Assembly: GCA_037179515.1 (NCBI GenBank)
Contig: JAXCGZ010021131.1
Span: forward strand, 1-64,000
DNA from: Halocaridina rubra
Taxonomy: Eukaryota > Arthropoda > Malacostraca > Decapoda > Atyidae
DNA: 64,000 nucleotides
Reading direction: 5' to 3'
The notes under the pieces were generated by a model that was not told the DNA's origin, ran no database searches, and saw only the letters and a list, made by a program, of their open reading frames with translations. Positions 28,261 through 41,596 of this stretch are shown here, one piece after another (position 1 is the stretch's first letter; each line of letters starts with the position of its first letter). The translations under genes and the position numbers were made by a program.

Positions 28261-28492
28261 GATATAGTTTGTCCAATTATCAGAGTTAGAAGCTATTGAT
28301 ATTACCATTTGGAATACTTTTGTCTAGCCTTCAGTATGTACATACTTTTTTTTATTTATTTATTCAGATAACTGTACATGGGGGCGTGCACATGGGCACT
28401 CCCAGTGATATTGCAGTTGTTAAACATTACAATCTATATTTGGTCATGTATAAAGAAAATATTAATAAGATTAGTGTTCAGACTATTCTACT

Positions 28493-28662
28493 AGCCATAT
28501 TGATGCAAAGCGTAGGTGGATGGATTGCATCAATGACGACCTGAGATCTAAAGGTTTGTTGGGTGATGAGGTATGGGACAGAAACATATGGAGAACACTG
28601 GCCAGAAACATCGACCCCACATAATAGTGGGGAAAGATGTAGACGAAGAAGAAGAAGAAGTG
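28493..28662 (+). pseudogene. LINE-C C-terminal end with (GAA)n tail
   Basis: An uninterrupted frame encodes RRWMDCINDDLRSKGLLGDE, VWDRNIWRTLARNIDPT and a TAA stop at 28619-28621. This is the standard end of RTE-like polymerases. The 3' UTR is about 25 bp (GTGGGGAAAGATGTAGACG) and runs into GAA repeats, the element's own tail. It is extremely 5'-truncated. Confidence 0.82.
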
Positions 28663-28811
28663 TTCAGACTATTGCAGTTAGGCACAAAATGTATCCAACG
28701 AAAAAAAAAAACACTGTTTCATGTTCCATAATTACAGTAATAATCGCACATACTTGATGCCCCAGGATGACTTGCTTACATATTTGATACCAGATTAGAA
28801 CCATTGACAGT

Positions 28812-28997
28812 GGTCACCGTGGCAAAGTGGTAACGTTTGCGACTTTGAGTCATTAGGTCGAGGGTGCGCGGCCAGTCACAGCCTGAAGTTAAATGGGCAT
28901 TCACTCAGGGTAACGATCACACCTGCCAAAACCAAAATCCTTTGCAGGAAGTCACCGTCCCAGCCCTTAGTAGAAAAGGGAGTCCGTGACGTAAAAC
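28812..28997 (+). mobile_element. SINE-A copy, diverged
   Basis: Head GTCACCGTGGCAAAGTGGTA with a weakened B box (GGGTGCGCGGCC). The body ends GTCCGTGACGTAAAACC. No clear target duplication. Confidence 0.85.
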
Positions 28998-29160
28998 CAA
29001 TCACATTAGCGTCCTCGAAGGAGTACCACAAGTTGAAAAGCAGGATGGAAAAACGCTACACGACGAACTAGTTCGCTTAAAATGAAGTAAGATGAAAAAT
29101 ATTTATATGGAAAAGAATTGGTGTCGCAAGACTCCTTATAAAATACCTGACATTTAGATT

Positions 29161-29304
<144 letters not shown>

Positions 29305-29377
29305 AGAACGATTTACTCTTCTTAACTATATGCGTATATATCTACACTGAAGATTCTTTGATAGTCATAAACAATCT

Positions 29378-29512
29378 CTTTATTTTCCCTTCACATCTGA
29401 CAAGTCACACCGTTTCCCATATCTGTTTCTTTTAACTTTATGCCTTCTTCGTGCCCAGGCCCGATGAGGGCAGTTGTCCTCTGCTTGTCCTTGTGTCACA
29501 TTCCTATAAAAA

Positions 29513-29515
<3 letters not shown>
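29378..29515 (+). mobile_element. SINE-B 3' half
   Basis: Contains CCCTTCACATCTGACAAGTC, GCCCAGGCCCGATGAGGGCA and a GTCCTTGTGTCACATTC tail followed by A13. Confidence 0.75.

Positions 29516-29519
<4 letters not shown>

Positions 29520-29597
<78 letters not shown>
29520..29597. repeat. (TA)n microsatellite
   Basis: About 38 TA units seeded directly on the SINE-B A tract. Confidence 0.97.
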
Positions 29598-29598
<1 letters not shown>

Positions 29599-29939
29599 GC
29601 ACACTAACTTATTTATTAGCCAATAGAAACCACTACGCAATAATATCACGATCCACCATTGGACGAATTCCTAGTAAGCTTAACGATCCATCCATCCCTA
29701 ACAACCTTGTCCCAACATAACAACCAACCAAGGGTGCCATGGTGCTGGAATAAATAGTTCGAGACTGCCTGTGGGTCAGGTCACACATCCTCTGTCGGCA
29801 CTAACCAGTGCCTGAAACTTATTTTTTGCTTGGTTTGTCTGTTTCAAGGTATGTGCCTTATTTGAAACACGTTTCAGGATAATCATTTGCTTAAGTAATA
29901 TTGAAGATATAAAGCGTTGACTGTTTTTATAATCTGTCT
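29598..29939. other. Unassigned DNA
   Basis: No coding exon recognised. It contains a TTTGAAACACGTTTCA inverted motif near 29859. Confidence 0.45.
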
Positions 29940-30060
29940 GTATATAGTGGCCCCATTCCCCCTTGCAAGGGGGGTGGCCGAGCCGAAGAACACACATTCC
30001 CCACGATCCAACACAAACCTCAGTTACTCCTCTTAGCTTTTTGAGGATAAAGGGTTATCA
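29940..30060 (-). mobile_element. SINE-D copy
   Basis: The reverse complement carries CCCTTTATCCTCAAAAAGCT, CGGCTCGGCCACCCCCCTTG and CAAGGGGGAATGGGGCC, with a TATATA tail. Confidence 0.7.
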
Positions 30061-30318
30061 CATTTCTCCCCCTATACCACCCTATCTTGGTCATACACAA
30101 GGCAAGGATGATCAGAATCGAGACCCGACAGCCGCAGCTGGTTTACCCCCACTGCTTCATCACATGTTCTTAAATTATTGCATCATTATATATTCTCTGT
30201 TACAGCCAGCTATTCTGTGCACACCGTCTTTGTGAAATTATTTTCATTATTTTTATGAACAATGTGCATCATTCTTTAGGATGCCAGCATTTTCCAATTG
30301 CACAGCGATATAGAGTTT
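30061..30318. other. Unassigned DNA
   Basis: No gene recognised. Confidence 0.4.
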
Positions 30319-30319
30319 A

Positions 30320-30372
<53 letters not shown>

Positions 30373-30450
30373 CCTTGTTATTTAGGTTAAATTAGTTTAA
30401 TATATTATAACCTTAAATTAAGAATTTAATTGTTAGTTGGTTGAAATAGG

Positions 30451-30530
<80 letters not shown>
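30319..30530. repeat. (ATT)n and (TA)n microsatellites
   Basis: ATT17 at 30319-30368 and TA runs at 30452-30528, with about 80 bp of plain AT-rich sequence between. Confidence 0.95.
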
Positions 30531-30532
<2 letters not shown>

Positions 30533-30794
30533 CTGTATATTTAAGCGTTGCTATGTACACCAAACTTCGTGGTGCATTAGTCACTTAAATAAGAAATTAC
30601 TTTAATTAGAAACACAAGCTTTGATAAAAATGATAAGATCATGTTATAACAACTAGTTATACTGATATTATATTGCTTATATTTTGTGTAAAGTATTTTT
30701 TTTTAGTTGTGAAATGAGCTCATACAGGAGAATAGGCATAAATACGCCTGTCCTTTAGTTCTGCAGCTCGTGTTCCGTTTTATGTGTCACTGTT

Positions 30795-30960
30795 AATCCC
30801 CCCCTTGAAGGAGGGGGTCAAGAATATTTCTTCCGTATTCCCCTGCGTGTCGTAAAAGTCGACTAAATTGGACTGAGCGAGGGAACTGGGAATCCCCTCC
30901 TGCGTGATTTCTCCCGTCAAAGAGTCAAGGAATTTTGCTTTGACTCAGCAACTCTTGAAA
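30795..30960 (+). mobile_element. SINE-F copy
   Basis: Contains CCCCTGCGTGTCGTAAAAGT, CGACTAAATTGGACTGAGCG, GAACTGGGAATCCCCTCCTG and CAAAGAGTCAAGGAATTTTG. Confidence 0.65.
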
Positions 30961-31169
30961 TTGTTATTAGTCCTAATATTCCGGTTAGGTTAAGCTCGGT
31001 TATTTATTTTATTAAATTGCTTCTATGTACTTCGATAATTTTGTTTAAAGTCATATCCCAATACTTCGTGACCTTCCTATAACGACATTGTATATAGCGG
31101 TCCCAAAATTAGGCAAAAGGTTACGAGGCAAAGTTTAATATATGAAGAAAACTTATCGATATATAATCA
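30961..31169. other. Unassigned DNA
   Basis: No gene or shared repeat recognised. Confidence 0.4.
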
Positions 31170-31430
31170 AATAAGCACATTAAAATATGTGAAAACATGA
31201 ATCATATTTTACCCCTTGACCAGGACTCGAACCTACACACATAATTACTGTGCCAAGGCGCTACCAAGTACACCACTGGAGGTCTAAGAATGAAACCAAC
31301 CACAAAGCTAACTGCTCTGCTAGGAATGAACTCCTTGGCACAGTAATTATTTGTCCTTGGTTTGAGTCCCGGCCAAGGGGTAAATTATGAGTCCTGTTTT
31401 CACATACGTTAATGTGTTAATTTGATTATT
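31170..31430. repeat. Inverted pair of tRNA-like units (large imperfect palindrome)
   Basis: A minus-strand tRNA-like head (CCCCTTGACCAGGACTCGAA on the plus strand, with CCAAGGCGCTACC) faces a plus-strand head whose B-box region is GGTTTGAGTCCCGGCC. The outer arms GTGAAAACATGAATC and ATGAGTCCTGTTTTCAC are also inverted. This is a diverged relative of the 12.3 kb array. Confidence 0.7.
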
Positions 31431-31672
31431 ATTGATGCCTGTATGGATTGTGACTTGAATTAAATGCGAAAACGAAGCCACGGGTGAGGTTGGGAGAAGC
31501 TTTAATATGAACAAAATGGCACTCCGAAAGCATGTATTCATTCCTAGTAAAGCGTTTAGATTTGAGGTTTGTCTCTTTCTTAGACCTTCAGTGGTGTAGT
31601 TGGTAGCGCCTTGGCATAGTAATTACGCGTCTTAGGTTCGAGTTCTGGTCAAGGGATAAAGCATGATTCTTA
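31431..31672 (+). repeat. tRNA-like array unit, plus strand
   Basis: The body (GAAGCCACGGGTGAGGTTGG, CATTCATTCCTAG) is followed by another tRNA-like head with TGGTGTAGTTGGTAGCGC and B box GGTTCGAGTTC. The order matches the 275 bp units at 12326-13416. Confidence 0.7.
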
Positions 31673-31720
31673 TCAGTATATATGCCTCTGAATTTTTGGA
31701 CCTTGTTGTACTTCCGAATG

Positions 31721-31925
<205 letters not shown>

Positions 31926-31993
31926 AAGTTTAGGTGTAAGAGAGTATCATTATAAATTTCTTTCTTTTGTGCGACAAAAATATGATTCCTAAG

Positions 31994-31998
<5 letters not shown>

Positions 31999-32048
<50 letters not shown>

Positions 32049-32160
32049 GACGACAATTGTATTTCATTTCCCTCAACAAAGATTTACTGGGTAACATCTT
32101 GCCTCTGTGTACCTCTACTAAATCACAAGCAGACATGACACGCGTGCAAACCTCTGTGCA

Positions 32161-32247
<87 letters not shown>
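31999..32247. repeat. (TC)n and (GA)n tracts in inverted arrangement
   Basis: TC24 at 31999-32046 faces GA42 at 32163-32247 across about 115 bp. The two runs are mutually complementary. Confidence 0.95.
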
Positions 32248-32249
<2 letters not shown>

Positions 32250-32402
32250 TATCTATCGTAGTTTGGTATCATAAAATAGTGAAAAATACATTTAGTCAAT
32301 TTAGGGTTAGGATTAAACATTAGATGCGTCTAACGTTTCCTAACTACTGCTAACTCGACTTACCCCGTGAGCGACCAGTGCAATATGGTGATGGGTAATT
32401 AT

Positions 32403-32595
32403 TTTGACCCTTTATTCCCAAGGAGCTAAGAAGGGTACTTGGGGTTCCTTGGCTTCTGATTGTGTGTGCCTTGCCTTGGGCACCCTTGCAAGGAGGAATA
32501 CTGGCATATGTATGTATGTATGTATTTATGTATGTATGTATGTATATATGTATGTATGGAATACTGGCATGTGTATGTATGTATGTATTCTAACC
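32403..32595 (+). mobile_element. SINE-D copy with (TATG)n tail
   Basis: CCCTTTATTCCCAAGGAGCT, the CACCCTTGCAAGGAGGAATA hairpin and a tail of TATG tetranucleotides. The GGAATACTGGCAT...TATG end is itself duplicated (32495 and 32560). Confidence 0.68.
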
Positions 32596-32706
32596 CAACA
32601 TACTTGTGAGCTCACCTATGACTATAATAGGCTAGTGGTGGAATTAATTCCATGATGAGACCTTTCACGAGCAAAGAATGAGAGACCTTGTCGAATGGCA
32701 TCGCAA

Positions 32707-32919
<213 letters not shown>

Positions 32920-33059
32920 AAAAACAGTAATTAGTGGTTTTCTTTATATTTCCTTTACTAGAAAATATTTTCATTAGGGGGGTTTCGTATGTAATACAAG
33001 TAAGTAAAAATGTTTTTTGCTTTATTGTGATGAAATGATTCGAATGCAATATTAATATG

Positions 33060-33222
<163 letters not shown>

Positions 33223-33555
33223 GTGTGCATCCTATATTGTATTTATCCATTATCCCATCTCTCATGCTTCTAAATTTTCCGAATACCTTTTAACCATACA
33301 TTTTACAAAACTTTTCCCAACCATTCAACTCTTTCAGCACACGTGTAGGACCCAATTCCTGGTTTCGCATTCTGCTTTTGTTCCTATTGTGGAAATTATA
33401 CCAAAATTTTGCAGTTCATTAAAATAGTTTTCCTTTGCAACCACGCTTCGCTATTACCATCTCCGTGGGATGGTTCCTCAATCGTGATTTTAAGAGACAC
33501 AGTTGAAAATCGATGGAAGTCTTCGAGCGAGTTTTTAATGGTAATATCTGTGGGA
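33223..33555. other. Unassigned DNA
   Basis: No gene recognised. Confidence 0.4.
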
Positions 33556-34134
<579 letters not shown>

Positions 34135-34275
34135 CTCTCTTCTTCTTATTCTTCTTCTTCTCCTCTTCTTCTTCTTCTTCGCCGCCTCCTCCTCCTCCTC
34201 TTCTTCTTCTTCTTCTTCTGCTTCTTCTTCTTCCTCTTCTTATTCTTCTTCTTCTTCTTCTTCTTCTTCTTCTTG
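34135..34275. repeat. (TTC)n/(TCC)n array
   Basis: Homopyrimidine triplets with point changes. Serine- and arginine-rich open frames here are repeat translations. Confidence 0.95.
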
Positions 34276-34815
34276 GGGAGGGAAAGAGTGTGGCGTCAGC
34301 TTTGCAGAACAAATATATCTTGAGTCTTAGCACCGTTGTTCAATTTAATGGGCACTCGTACAATAAAAAAAAAGAAGAAGAAGAGCTAGAAGATATCACG
34401 ACCCCTATTCCATCTACTCGTACCATATATAAGCTGAAAGAAAGAATTTCTCCATAATTCTAGTTAATGAACGGTATAAATTGCAATTTTTTTCTTTTTC
34501 TCTTCTGCTACCAAGTCCAATTCGAGAGTAGTACAAAGGCTGTTTCATACTTCTTCTCACTCCGTTTAAGTTAAGCTGCTTCTGTATAAAACAAAACAAA
34601 AATAATACATTTTAGCTAAATTAGGTAACTACTCAATCACATTATGTTGAAAAATCTCTGGGTTGTCTTTGAATGAATAATATCTGTAACCTCTTTATCA
34701 TTATTTTTTTTTCTCTCAAGTTAGAGTTGGATAAAAATATGGAGTCCAATATATACTATTTCAGACAAATTATCACCATGCTTTTAAGACATGACTGTCT
34801 CTGGCCAATACTTTT
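34276..34815. other. Unassigned AT-rich DNA
   Basis: Includes a short GAA tract near 34373. No gene recognised. Confidence 0.4.
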
Positions 34816-34856
34816 GCCCGATTTCTTAAACCACGTCAGATGCGTTTATGAAATCC
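34816..34856. mobile_element. MITE family P remnant
   Basis: The terminal GCCCGATTTCTTAAAC is joined directly to the inner block CACGTCAGATGCGTTTATGA. This looks like an internal deletion product. Confidence 0.7.
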
Positions 34857-34876
34857 GTTTTTTTTTTTTTTTTTTT

Positions 34877-35140
34877 TATGAGTGTGACACCAGGACAGGC
34901 AAAAACTGTCCTCATCAATAAAGTCCCGGGCACGAGAAAACACCAAGACGAAGGAAAAGAAAAAGGTTAAGGACAAGGCAGAGATGAGGTAATGTCACAC
35001 AAAGGAAAGCGACAGACAGTAAAAACAGTCACAGTACAGAGGACCCAGAGATATGGAGGACTAGGCCCTGAGATGACGATAGATCTGCTTTTTGAAGGAT
35101 GATAGGTCATAAGAATTAGGAAAGACAGAAGGAGGAAGAT
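34877..35140 (-). mobile_element. LINE-B 3' fragment
   Basis: Near-identical to the 3' UTR part of 5270-5830, with an A-rich 3' end (T18 on the plus strand) and the CCTGTCCTGGTGTCACACTC tail on the minus strand. Confidence 0.8.
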
Positions 35141-35377
35141 CGTTAATGCGTGATTCTATGATACGAGTTTCATTCGGAGTTGGTGGATGAAGCTGTCATG
35201 TGTAATGCAGTGACTTGTTGAGGTCAAAGTAGAACTCTGTTTATTTATTAATATATTAATATATTTATTTATTTTATTTATTTATTTATTTATTTATTTG
35301 TTTATTTAAATCATTCATTTTGGGATGGGTATCTTGAAAAGATAAATGTCTTTCCATTATTTTCCTACTGAATTATC
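35141..35377. other. Unassigned DNA with (TTTA)n
   Basis: A TTTA tetranucleotide tract spans about 35250-35308. Confidence 0.6.
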
Positions 35378-35563
35378 CTGTTTTACGTCACGAACTCCTT
35401 TTCTAGTAAGGGCTAGGACTGGTCTTCCTAAATAAGGACTTTGGTTTTAGCAGAGGGCGACCGCTTCCCCGAATGAATGCTCTATCTAACCTCAGATCGT
35501 GATGAATCTCAAACCGACGACCTAGAGAATCAAAGTTTCGTGCTACCACCCAGCCACGGGGGC
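35378..35563 (-). mobile_element. SINE-A copy, diverged subfamily
   Basis: The tail is GTTTTACGTCACGAACTCC on the plus strand. The B box is lost (GGTTTGAGATTC on the minus strand), and the head reads GCCCCCGTGGCTGGGTGGTA. It resembles 59301-59477 more than the young copies. Confidence 0.78.
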
Positions 35564-35700
35564 CTTAATTAGTTTCCTATCGAATATTGGAAATTATTCT
35601 TATACTGTAATGTGATTTCAAGAATTATTTTTAATTATGTTTATTCAGGTCCCCATAAGGAGGGCTTCTTTTTTTTTTACAATTAGTCATGTGTGAAGGT

Positions 35701-35907
35701 GTAGTCACCGTGGCTCAAGCGGTAGCGTCCGCGACTCTGAGGCGTCAGATCGAGGATTCGCGCCCCGTCACGGTCTGAGGTTAGCAAGGGCATGCACTAA
35801 GGGTAAGGATTACATCTACCAAAACAAGTCCTTCGCAAGAAGGCAATCGTCCTATACCTTGGTAAAAAAGGGAGTCCGTGACGTAAAACCGGAACAAACA
35901 AACAAAC
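35701..35907 (+). mobile_element. SINE-A, complete copy with 16 bp target duplication
   Basis: Full head and body, with an extended AAAC-repeat tail after CCGGAAC. The duplication agtcatgtgtgaaggt is at 35685-35700 and 35908-35923. Confidence 0.93.
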
Positions 35908-35923
35908 AGTCATGTGTGAAGGT

Positions 35924-36327
35924 ACACAAAATTTCCTTCCCTTAAATCACAGACCAGTTTCCTGTCTCAGCTTTAAGGTCTTTCAAATCAGAATTATATC
36001 TTATGTCAGGAAAGACCTCTGTGGAAACTAAATTATAAACCTTTAGTGCTAGTACATTATAGATTTATGTTGTACTATAGTGTTCTTTAAAATTTTAAAT
36101 CATTAATAGCCGCGTCTCACGCAGGTTTCTCGCTTATTTTCTTTTTCTTTTTTTTTCAAGACCATCCGTTGTTCAATTTCAAAAACCTATCCTATTAGAT
36201 TTAAAAAATATAATAGGCCTATACTCGTATAATTCCTGATTTAAAGTCAAACTAAACTTTGGGTCTCTTAAGAAAGAATGTAACTCGCATCTCTTAAGAA
36301 AGATCGTATCTCGAATTTCCTCATAAT
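35924..36327. other. Unassigned DNA
   Basis: No gene or repeat family recognised apart from short T runs. Confidence 0.4.
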
Positions 36328-36521
36328 GTTCCGGTTTTACGTCACGGACTCCCTTTTCTACCAAGGGCTAGGACGGTTGCCTTCTTGCGAAAGACTTGTT
36401 TTGGCAGATGTAATCGTTACCCTGAGTGCATGCCCTTGCTAACCTCAGACCGTGACGGGGTGCGAACCCTCGACCTGACGCCTCAGAGTCGCGGACGCTA
36501 CCGCTTGAGCCATGGTGACTA
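36328..36521 (-). mobile_element. SINE-A, complete copy with 18 bp target duplication
   Basis: The duplication ctcgaatttcctcataat (36310-36327) recurs with one mismatch at 36522-36539. The B box is GGGTTCGCACC. Confidence 0.93.
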
Positions 36522-36544
36522 CTCGCATTTCCTCATAATATCTG

Positions 36545-36735
36545 TCCGAAAATGTAGTTCTGTCCCTTGGCTCCGAAAATGTAGTTCTGTCCCTTGGTTC
36601 CGAAAATGTAGTTCTGTCCCTTGGTTCCGAAAATGTAGTTCTTTCCCTTGGTTCCGAAAATGTAGTTCTGTCCCTTGGTTTCGAAAATGTAGTTCTGTCC
36701 CTTGGCTCCGAAAATGTAGGTCTGTCCCTTGGCTC
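36545..36735. repeat. 27 bp minisatellite, seven copies
   Basis: The unit TCCGAAAATGTAGTTCTGTC plus CCTTGGC repeats from 36545 every 27 bp. Because 27 is a multiple of three, open frames run across it on both strands (RKCSSVPWL and TELHFRNQG), but nothing else supports coding. Confidence 0.93.
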
Positions 36736-36945
36736 GGGAATTTTTTTTTTCTTTTTAAGTTAGCCTTGCTGTATACTAGCAAGAGCAATTCTAACACAAT
36801 TTCCCCGTTGACCTTTGATCTGTCAGGATGAAAGAACCTTACTCACCTGCTCTGATGACTGTCACTTAGTACAATATGTCGTAAACCTTTGTAGCTTTCA
36901 GTTCTCAGTATCTTTGCTTTAAGATATGATACAACAGTATACTGT

Positions 36946-37136
36946 AGTCACCGTGGTTCAGGCGGTAGCGTCCGCGACTCTGAGGCGTCAGATCGAGGGT
37001 TCGCGCCCCGTCAAGGTCTGAGGTTAGCAAGGGCATGCACTCAGGGTAGCGATTACATGTGCAAAAACAAGTCCTTCGCAAGAAGGCAACCATCCTAGCC
37101 CTTGGTGGAAAAGGGAGTTCGTGACGTAAAACCGGA
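36946..37136 (+). mobile_element. SINE-A, complete copy with 15 bp target duplication
   Basis: The duplication acaacagtatactgt (36931-36945) recurs with one mismatch at 37137-37151. The head is intact, with B box GGGTTCGCGCC. Confidence 0.92.
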
Positions 37137-37151
37137 ACAACAATATACTGT

Positions 37152-37447
37152 CGTTCGGGACACAGACCACTGTAGAAGACCGCTTGAAATTTGGACAAAG
37201 AAAAAATTATAATAAATTAACAGTTGATGTTTAGCTCATGTACCGTGGTTGTGCAAAATGTCTTCAAATGAAGCCTTTTTTTTTATTCTTATTTTTTCCT
37301 TATCCAATCATATTGACCTGTCATTTTCATGAGGCATAAATCTAGCGATTTCTTTACATGGCTTTTAGCGCCTTCACTGCTATTAAGAGACCGAACCTCG
37401 CTATTAACCTGCTCCTACCTCACAGCCAGAGGTCCCTAGCTCAGTTC
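37152..37447. other. Unassigned DNA
   Basis: No gene recognised. Confidence 0.4.
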
Positions 37448-37584
37448 TCCTCCTCCTCCTCCTTCTTCTTCTTCTTCTTCTTCTTCTTCTTCTTCTTCTT
37501 CTTCTTCTTCTCTTCTTCTTCTTCTTCTTCTTCTCCTCCTCCTCCTCCTCCTCCTCCTCCTCCTCCTCCTCCCCCTTCTTCTTC

Positions 37585-37616
<32 letters not shown>

Positions 37617-37868
37617 CTTCTTCTTCTTCTTCTTCTTCTTCTTCTTCTTCTTCTTCTCCTCCTCCTCCTCCTCCTCCTCCTCCTCCTTCTTCTTCTTCTT
37701 CTTCTTCTTCTTCTTCTTCTTCTTCTTCTTCTTCTTCTTCTTCTCCTCTTTCTCCTCCTCCTCCTTCTTCTTCTTCTCCTCTGCCTTCTTCTTCTTCTTC
37801 TTCTTCTCCTCTGCCTTCTTCTTCTTCTTCTTCTTCTTCTTCTTCTTCTTCTTCTTCTTCTTCTTCTC
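37448..37868. repeat. Long (TTC)n/(TCC)n homopyrimidine array
   Basis: About 420 bp of TTC and TCC blocks in alternating domains. A poly-Ser/Pro frame and a poly-Lys/Glu frame are repeat translations. Confidence 0.96.
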
Positions 37869-38136
37869 TATCGACAATTCTTCCTATGTTTATATAGGAT
37901 CGGTGTTTCTGACTAACCTCATGGCTGCTATCGTATTTCGATGGCTCATATTTTTATGTTCAAATGGCCTTCCTAGCACTAGCTCACTATATTTGCCCGG
38001 CCTTCGGAAGGTCACCGAGTCAAGCGGGCCTACTTCCCAAGTAGCTTGGTTAGCATTTCACCTTAGTGGGAAGAGGAGGAAGCGGTATTTGCGTCCGTTT
38101 TATGCTAGCCCCTCCATCACATTCAGTTATATGAGT
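37869..38136. other. Unassigned DNA
   Basis: GC is a little higher than the surroundings. No exon with splice borders could be supported. Confidence 0.4.
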
Positions 38137-38336
38137 TGTTGTTCCGGTTTTACGTCACGGACTCCCTTTTCAACCAAGGGCTAGGACGATTGCCTTCTTG
38201 CGAAGGACTTGTTTTGGCAGATGTAATCCTTACCCTGAGTGCATGCCCTTGCTAACCTCAGACCGTGACGGGGCGCGAACCCTCGACCTGACGCCTCAAA
38301 GTCGCGGACGCTACCGCTTGAGCCACGGTGACCACT
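38137..38336 (-). mobile_element. SINE-A, complete copy with 16 bp target duplication
   Basis: The duplication attcagttatatgagt is at 38121-38136 and 38337-38352. Head and B box (GGGTTCGCGCC) are intact, so this is one of the best preserved copies. Confidence 0.94.
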
Positions 38337-38449
38337 ATTCAGTTATATGAGTATACCTTTGCATAAGTGAGGCCAGAAGTAATCTTTTATCTACACGGGG
38401 TGTATTCGATTCAGAACAACAGTTCTGTTCTTGCAGCTTTGCTTCTTCA

Positions 38450-38568
<119 letters not shown>

Positions 38569-38625
38569 GACTAAATTTTAGAGTAAATAATTTCATGTGA
38601 TCTGCATTTCATAATTATTAGTTTA

Positions 38626-38737
<112 letters not shown>

Positions 38738-40443
38738 TTACCTAATTGTGATTACCTAATTGTGTTTACGGGAAAGAGCCCAAAGCTCGTATCTTCCCGT
38801 CTCCTGATCGGTTCCATTTTAGACTTAGTGATACTTATCGTACCTGTCCTTAAAACTATGGATTGAGATATCATTAACTACCTCTTCGCTTAGCGAATTC
38901 CAATTATCAACTACTCTTACACTGAAAAAGTATTTCCTTACATCCTGCAAACAAGTTTTCTTACCAAGCTTCAAACTATGACCTCTAGTTCTAGAGCTAG
39001 CCATATACGCCATTTATATGTATTTCTGGAGACAAATCTGCCAGTATGTTTACTCCTAGATCTCTCTCATTTTCTGTCTCTTGAAGTTGTACTCCAGCCA
39101 CCGAGTAGTCAAGCTTGGGCCTTCTTGCACTTGTACCCATTCTCATTACCTTACATTTTGAAGTATTGAATTTCATTAGCCACTTTTCTGACCACTCATG
39201 CAGATTATTTAGATCCTCCTGAAGCTCTCTACCATTGTTCTCGTTTTTTTACTTTCTTCACAATCTTTGCATCATCTGCAAACATATTCATGAATGAATT
39301 TACACACTCTGGTAGGTCATTTACATATACAAAGAACAAAAGTGGCCCTAAAACTGAACCCTGTGGAACTCCACTACTAACTCTTCTCCATTCAGACACT
39401 GAGTGTCTTACTCTAACCCTCTGTTCCCTTCCTTCTAAGTAAGTTTTTATCCATTCCAAGACATTTCCACCTATTCTAGCCATTGATTGCAGCTTCCTAA
39501 TAAGTCTCCCATGTGGAACAGTGTCAAACGCTTTCTGGAAGTCTAGGAATATGCAATCTGCCCAGCCCTCTCTTTCCTGTAAGATTTGGCTTACCTCATC
39601 ATAAAATTCTAATAAGTTTGTTACTGTTGATCTTCCTTCTCTGAAGCCATGTTGCCTCACTGACAAAAAGTTGAAGGATTCCAAGTGAAGAGAGATATGT
39701 TTCCTTAGTAGTTTCTCCATAACTTTGCAAACTATGCTGGTCAAGGAAACTGGTCTATAGTTCAGAGCCGTATCCCTCCTTCCCTTTTTGAAGATAGGTA
39801 TCACATTTGCTTGTTTCCAGCATCTTGGAATCTCCCCCGACTCCAGTGACTCCTTAAATATGATACTTAGTGCCACTGATATTGTGTATGCGCATTTTTT
39901 AAGCACATGAGGGGATATGTCATCAGGACCTGTAGCTTTATGAACATCTAAATCCATCAGCGCTTTGCATACCTCTGTGGCTGTAAGGTTGATGTTCTCT
40001 AATACCGGCCCTTGAGCTTCTATCACTGCAATCTGAGGGGGTGGGGTATTTTCTACTGTAAATACTGACTGAAACTCCTTGTTCAATTCTTTGCAGATCT
40101 CTTCGTCCGTCTCAGTGATGCTTCCATCCGCTCTCTTTAGCCTTAAAACCTGTTCTTTTACCTTCAGTTTTCCTCTGATAAAGCTGTGGAAAAGCTTGGG
40201 ATTTTCTTTAGCCTTCCTGGTGATGTTCCTCTCATAATCTCTCTCTGCCTCTCTCCTTTTACTTAGGTAGTCATTTCTTGCTCTTTTGTAGGTTTGCCAG
40301 GCATTTATGTTTTTTCTCCTCCTATACCTTTTCCAGCATTTGTCTCTCCACTCCTTAGCTCTTTTACACCCATTATCGAACCATTTCTCTCTGGCATGAA
40401 TTACACCTACTTTGGTGACAGGTATGCAGCAATCTACTATCTT
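38738..40443 (-). pseudogene. LINE-A copy with internal deletion and frameshift
   Basis: It is 5'-truncated just before HAREKWFDNG (about 40443). The reverse transcriptase is present from NKEFQSVFTVENT through FADD. A one-base T insertion near 39242 breaks the frame after VKKVKK. About 340 bp between the INGVVRAAY region and DMAGSRTRG is deleted, the junction lying near 39007. Two terminal 14 bp units precede (TG)n at the 3' end, and a short TG tract (40444-40460) lies at the 5' end. It is non-functional. Confidence 0.92.
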
Positions 40444-40460
40444 CTTGTGTGTGTGTGTGT

Positions 40461-40738
40461 GATTACCTAATTGTGATTACCTAATTGTGTTTACGGGAAA
40501 GAGCCCAAAGCTCGTATCTTCCCGTCTCCTGATCGGTTCCATTTTATACTTAGTGATACTTATCATACCTGTCCTTAAAACTATGGATTCAGATAGCATT
40601 AACTACCTCCTCGCTTAGCCAATTCCAATTATCAACTACTCTTACACTGAAAAAGTATTTCCTTACATCCTGCAAACAAGTTTTCTTACGAAGCTTCAAA
40701 CTATGACCTCTAGTTCTAGAGCCAGCCATATCGAAATA
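40461..40738 (-). mobile_element. LINE-A 3' fragment
   Basis: Covers the last 70 or so codons of ORF2 and the 3' UTR with two terminal units. The 3' flank is (TG)n, and the 5' end abuts a long (TA)n tract. Confidence 0.9.
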
Positions 40739-40744
40739 TTGAAA

Positions 40745-41529
<785 letters not shown>

Positions 41530-41596
41530 TGCATACATACATACATACATACATACGCACATGCATACATACATATATACATACATACATACATGT
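41530..41596. repeat. (ACAT)n at the 5' end of a LINE-A copy
   Basis: ACAT tetranucleotides with a few changes, ending directly at GTAAGGGTAGCC of LINE-A. Confidence 0.95.

Noticed and set aside
36385..36831. 148-codon frame with RKCSSVPW repeats
   Set aside because: It starts inside a SINE and runs through a 27 bp minisatellite; no start context, splice sites or domain.
37358..37897. Serine/proline-rich protein frame
   Set aside because: Produced by TTC and TCC repeats; the opposite strand gives poly-Lys/Glu in the same place.
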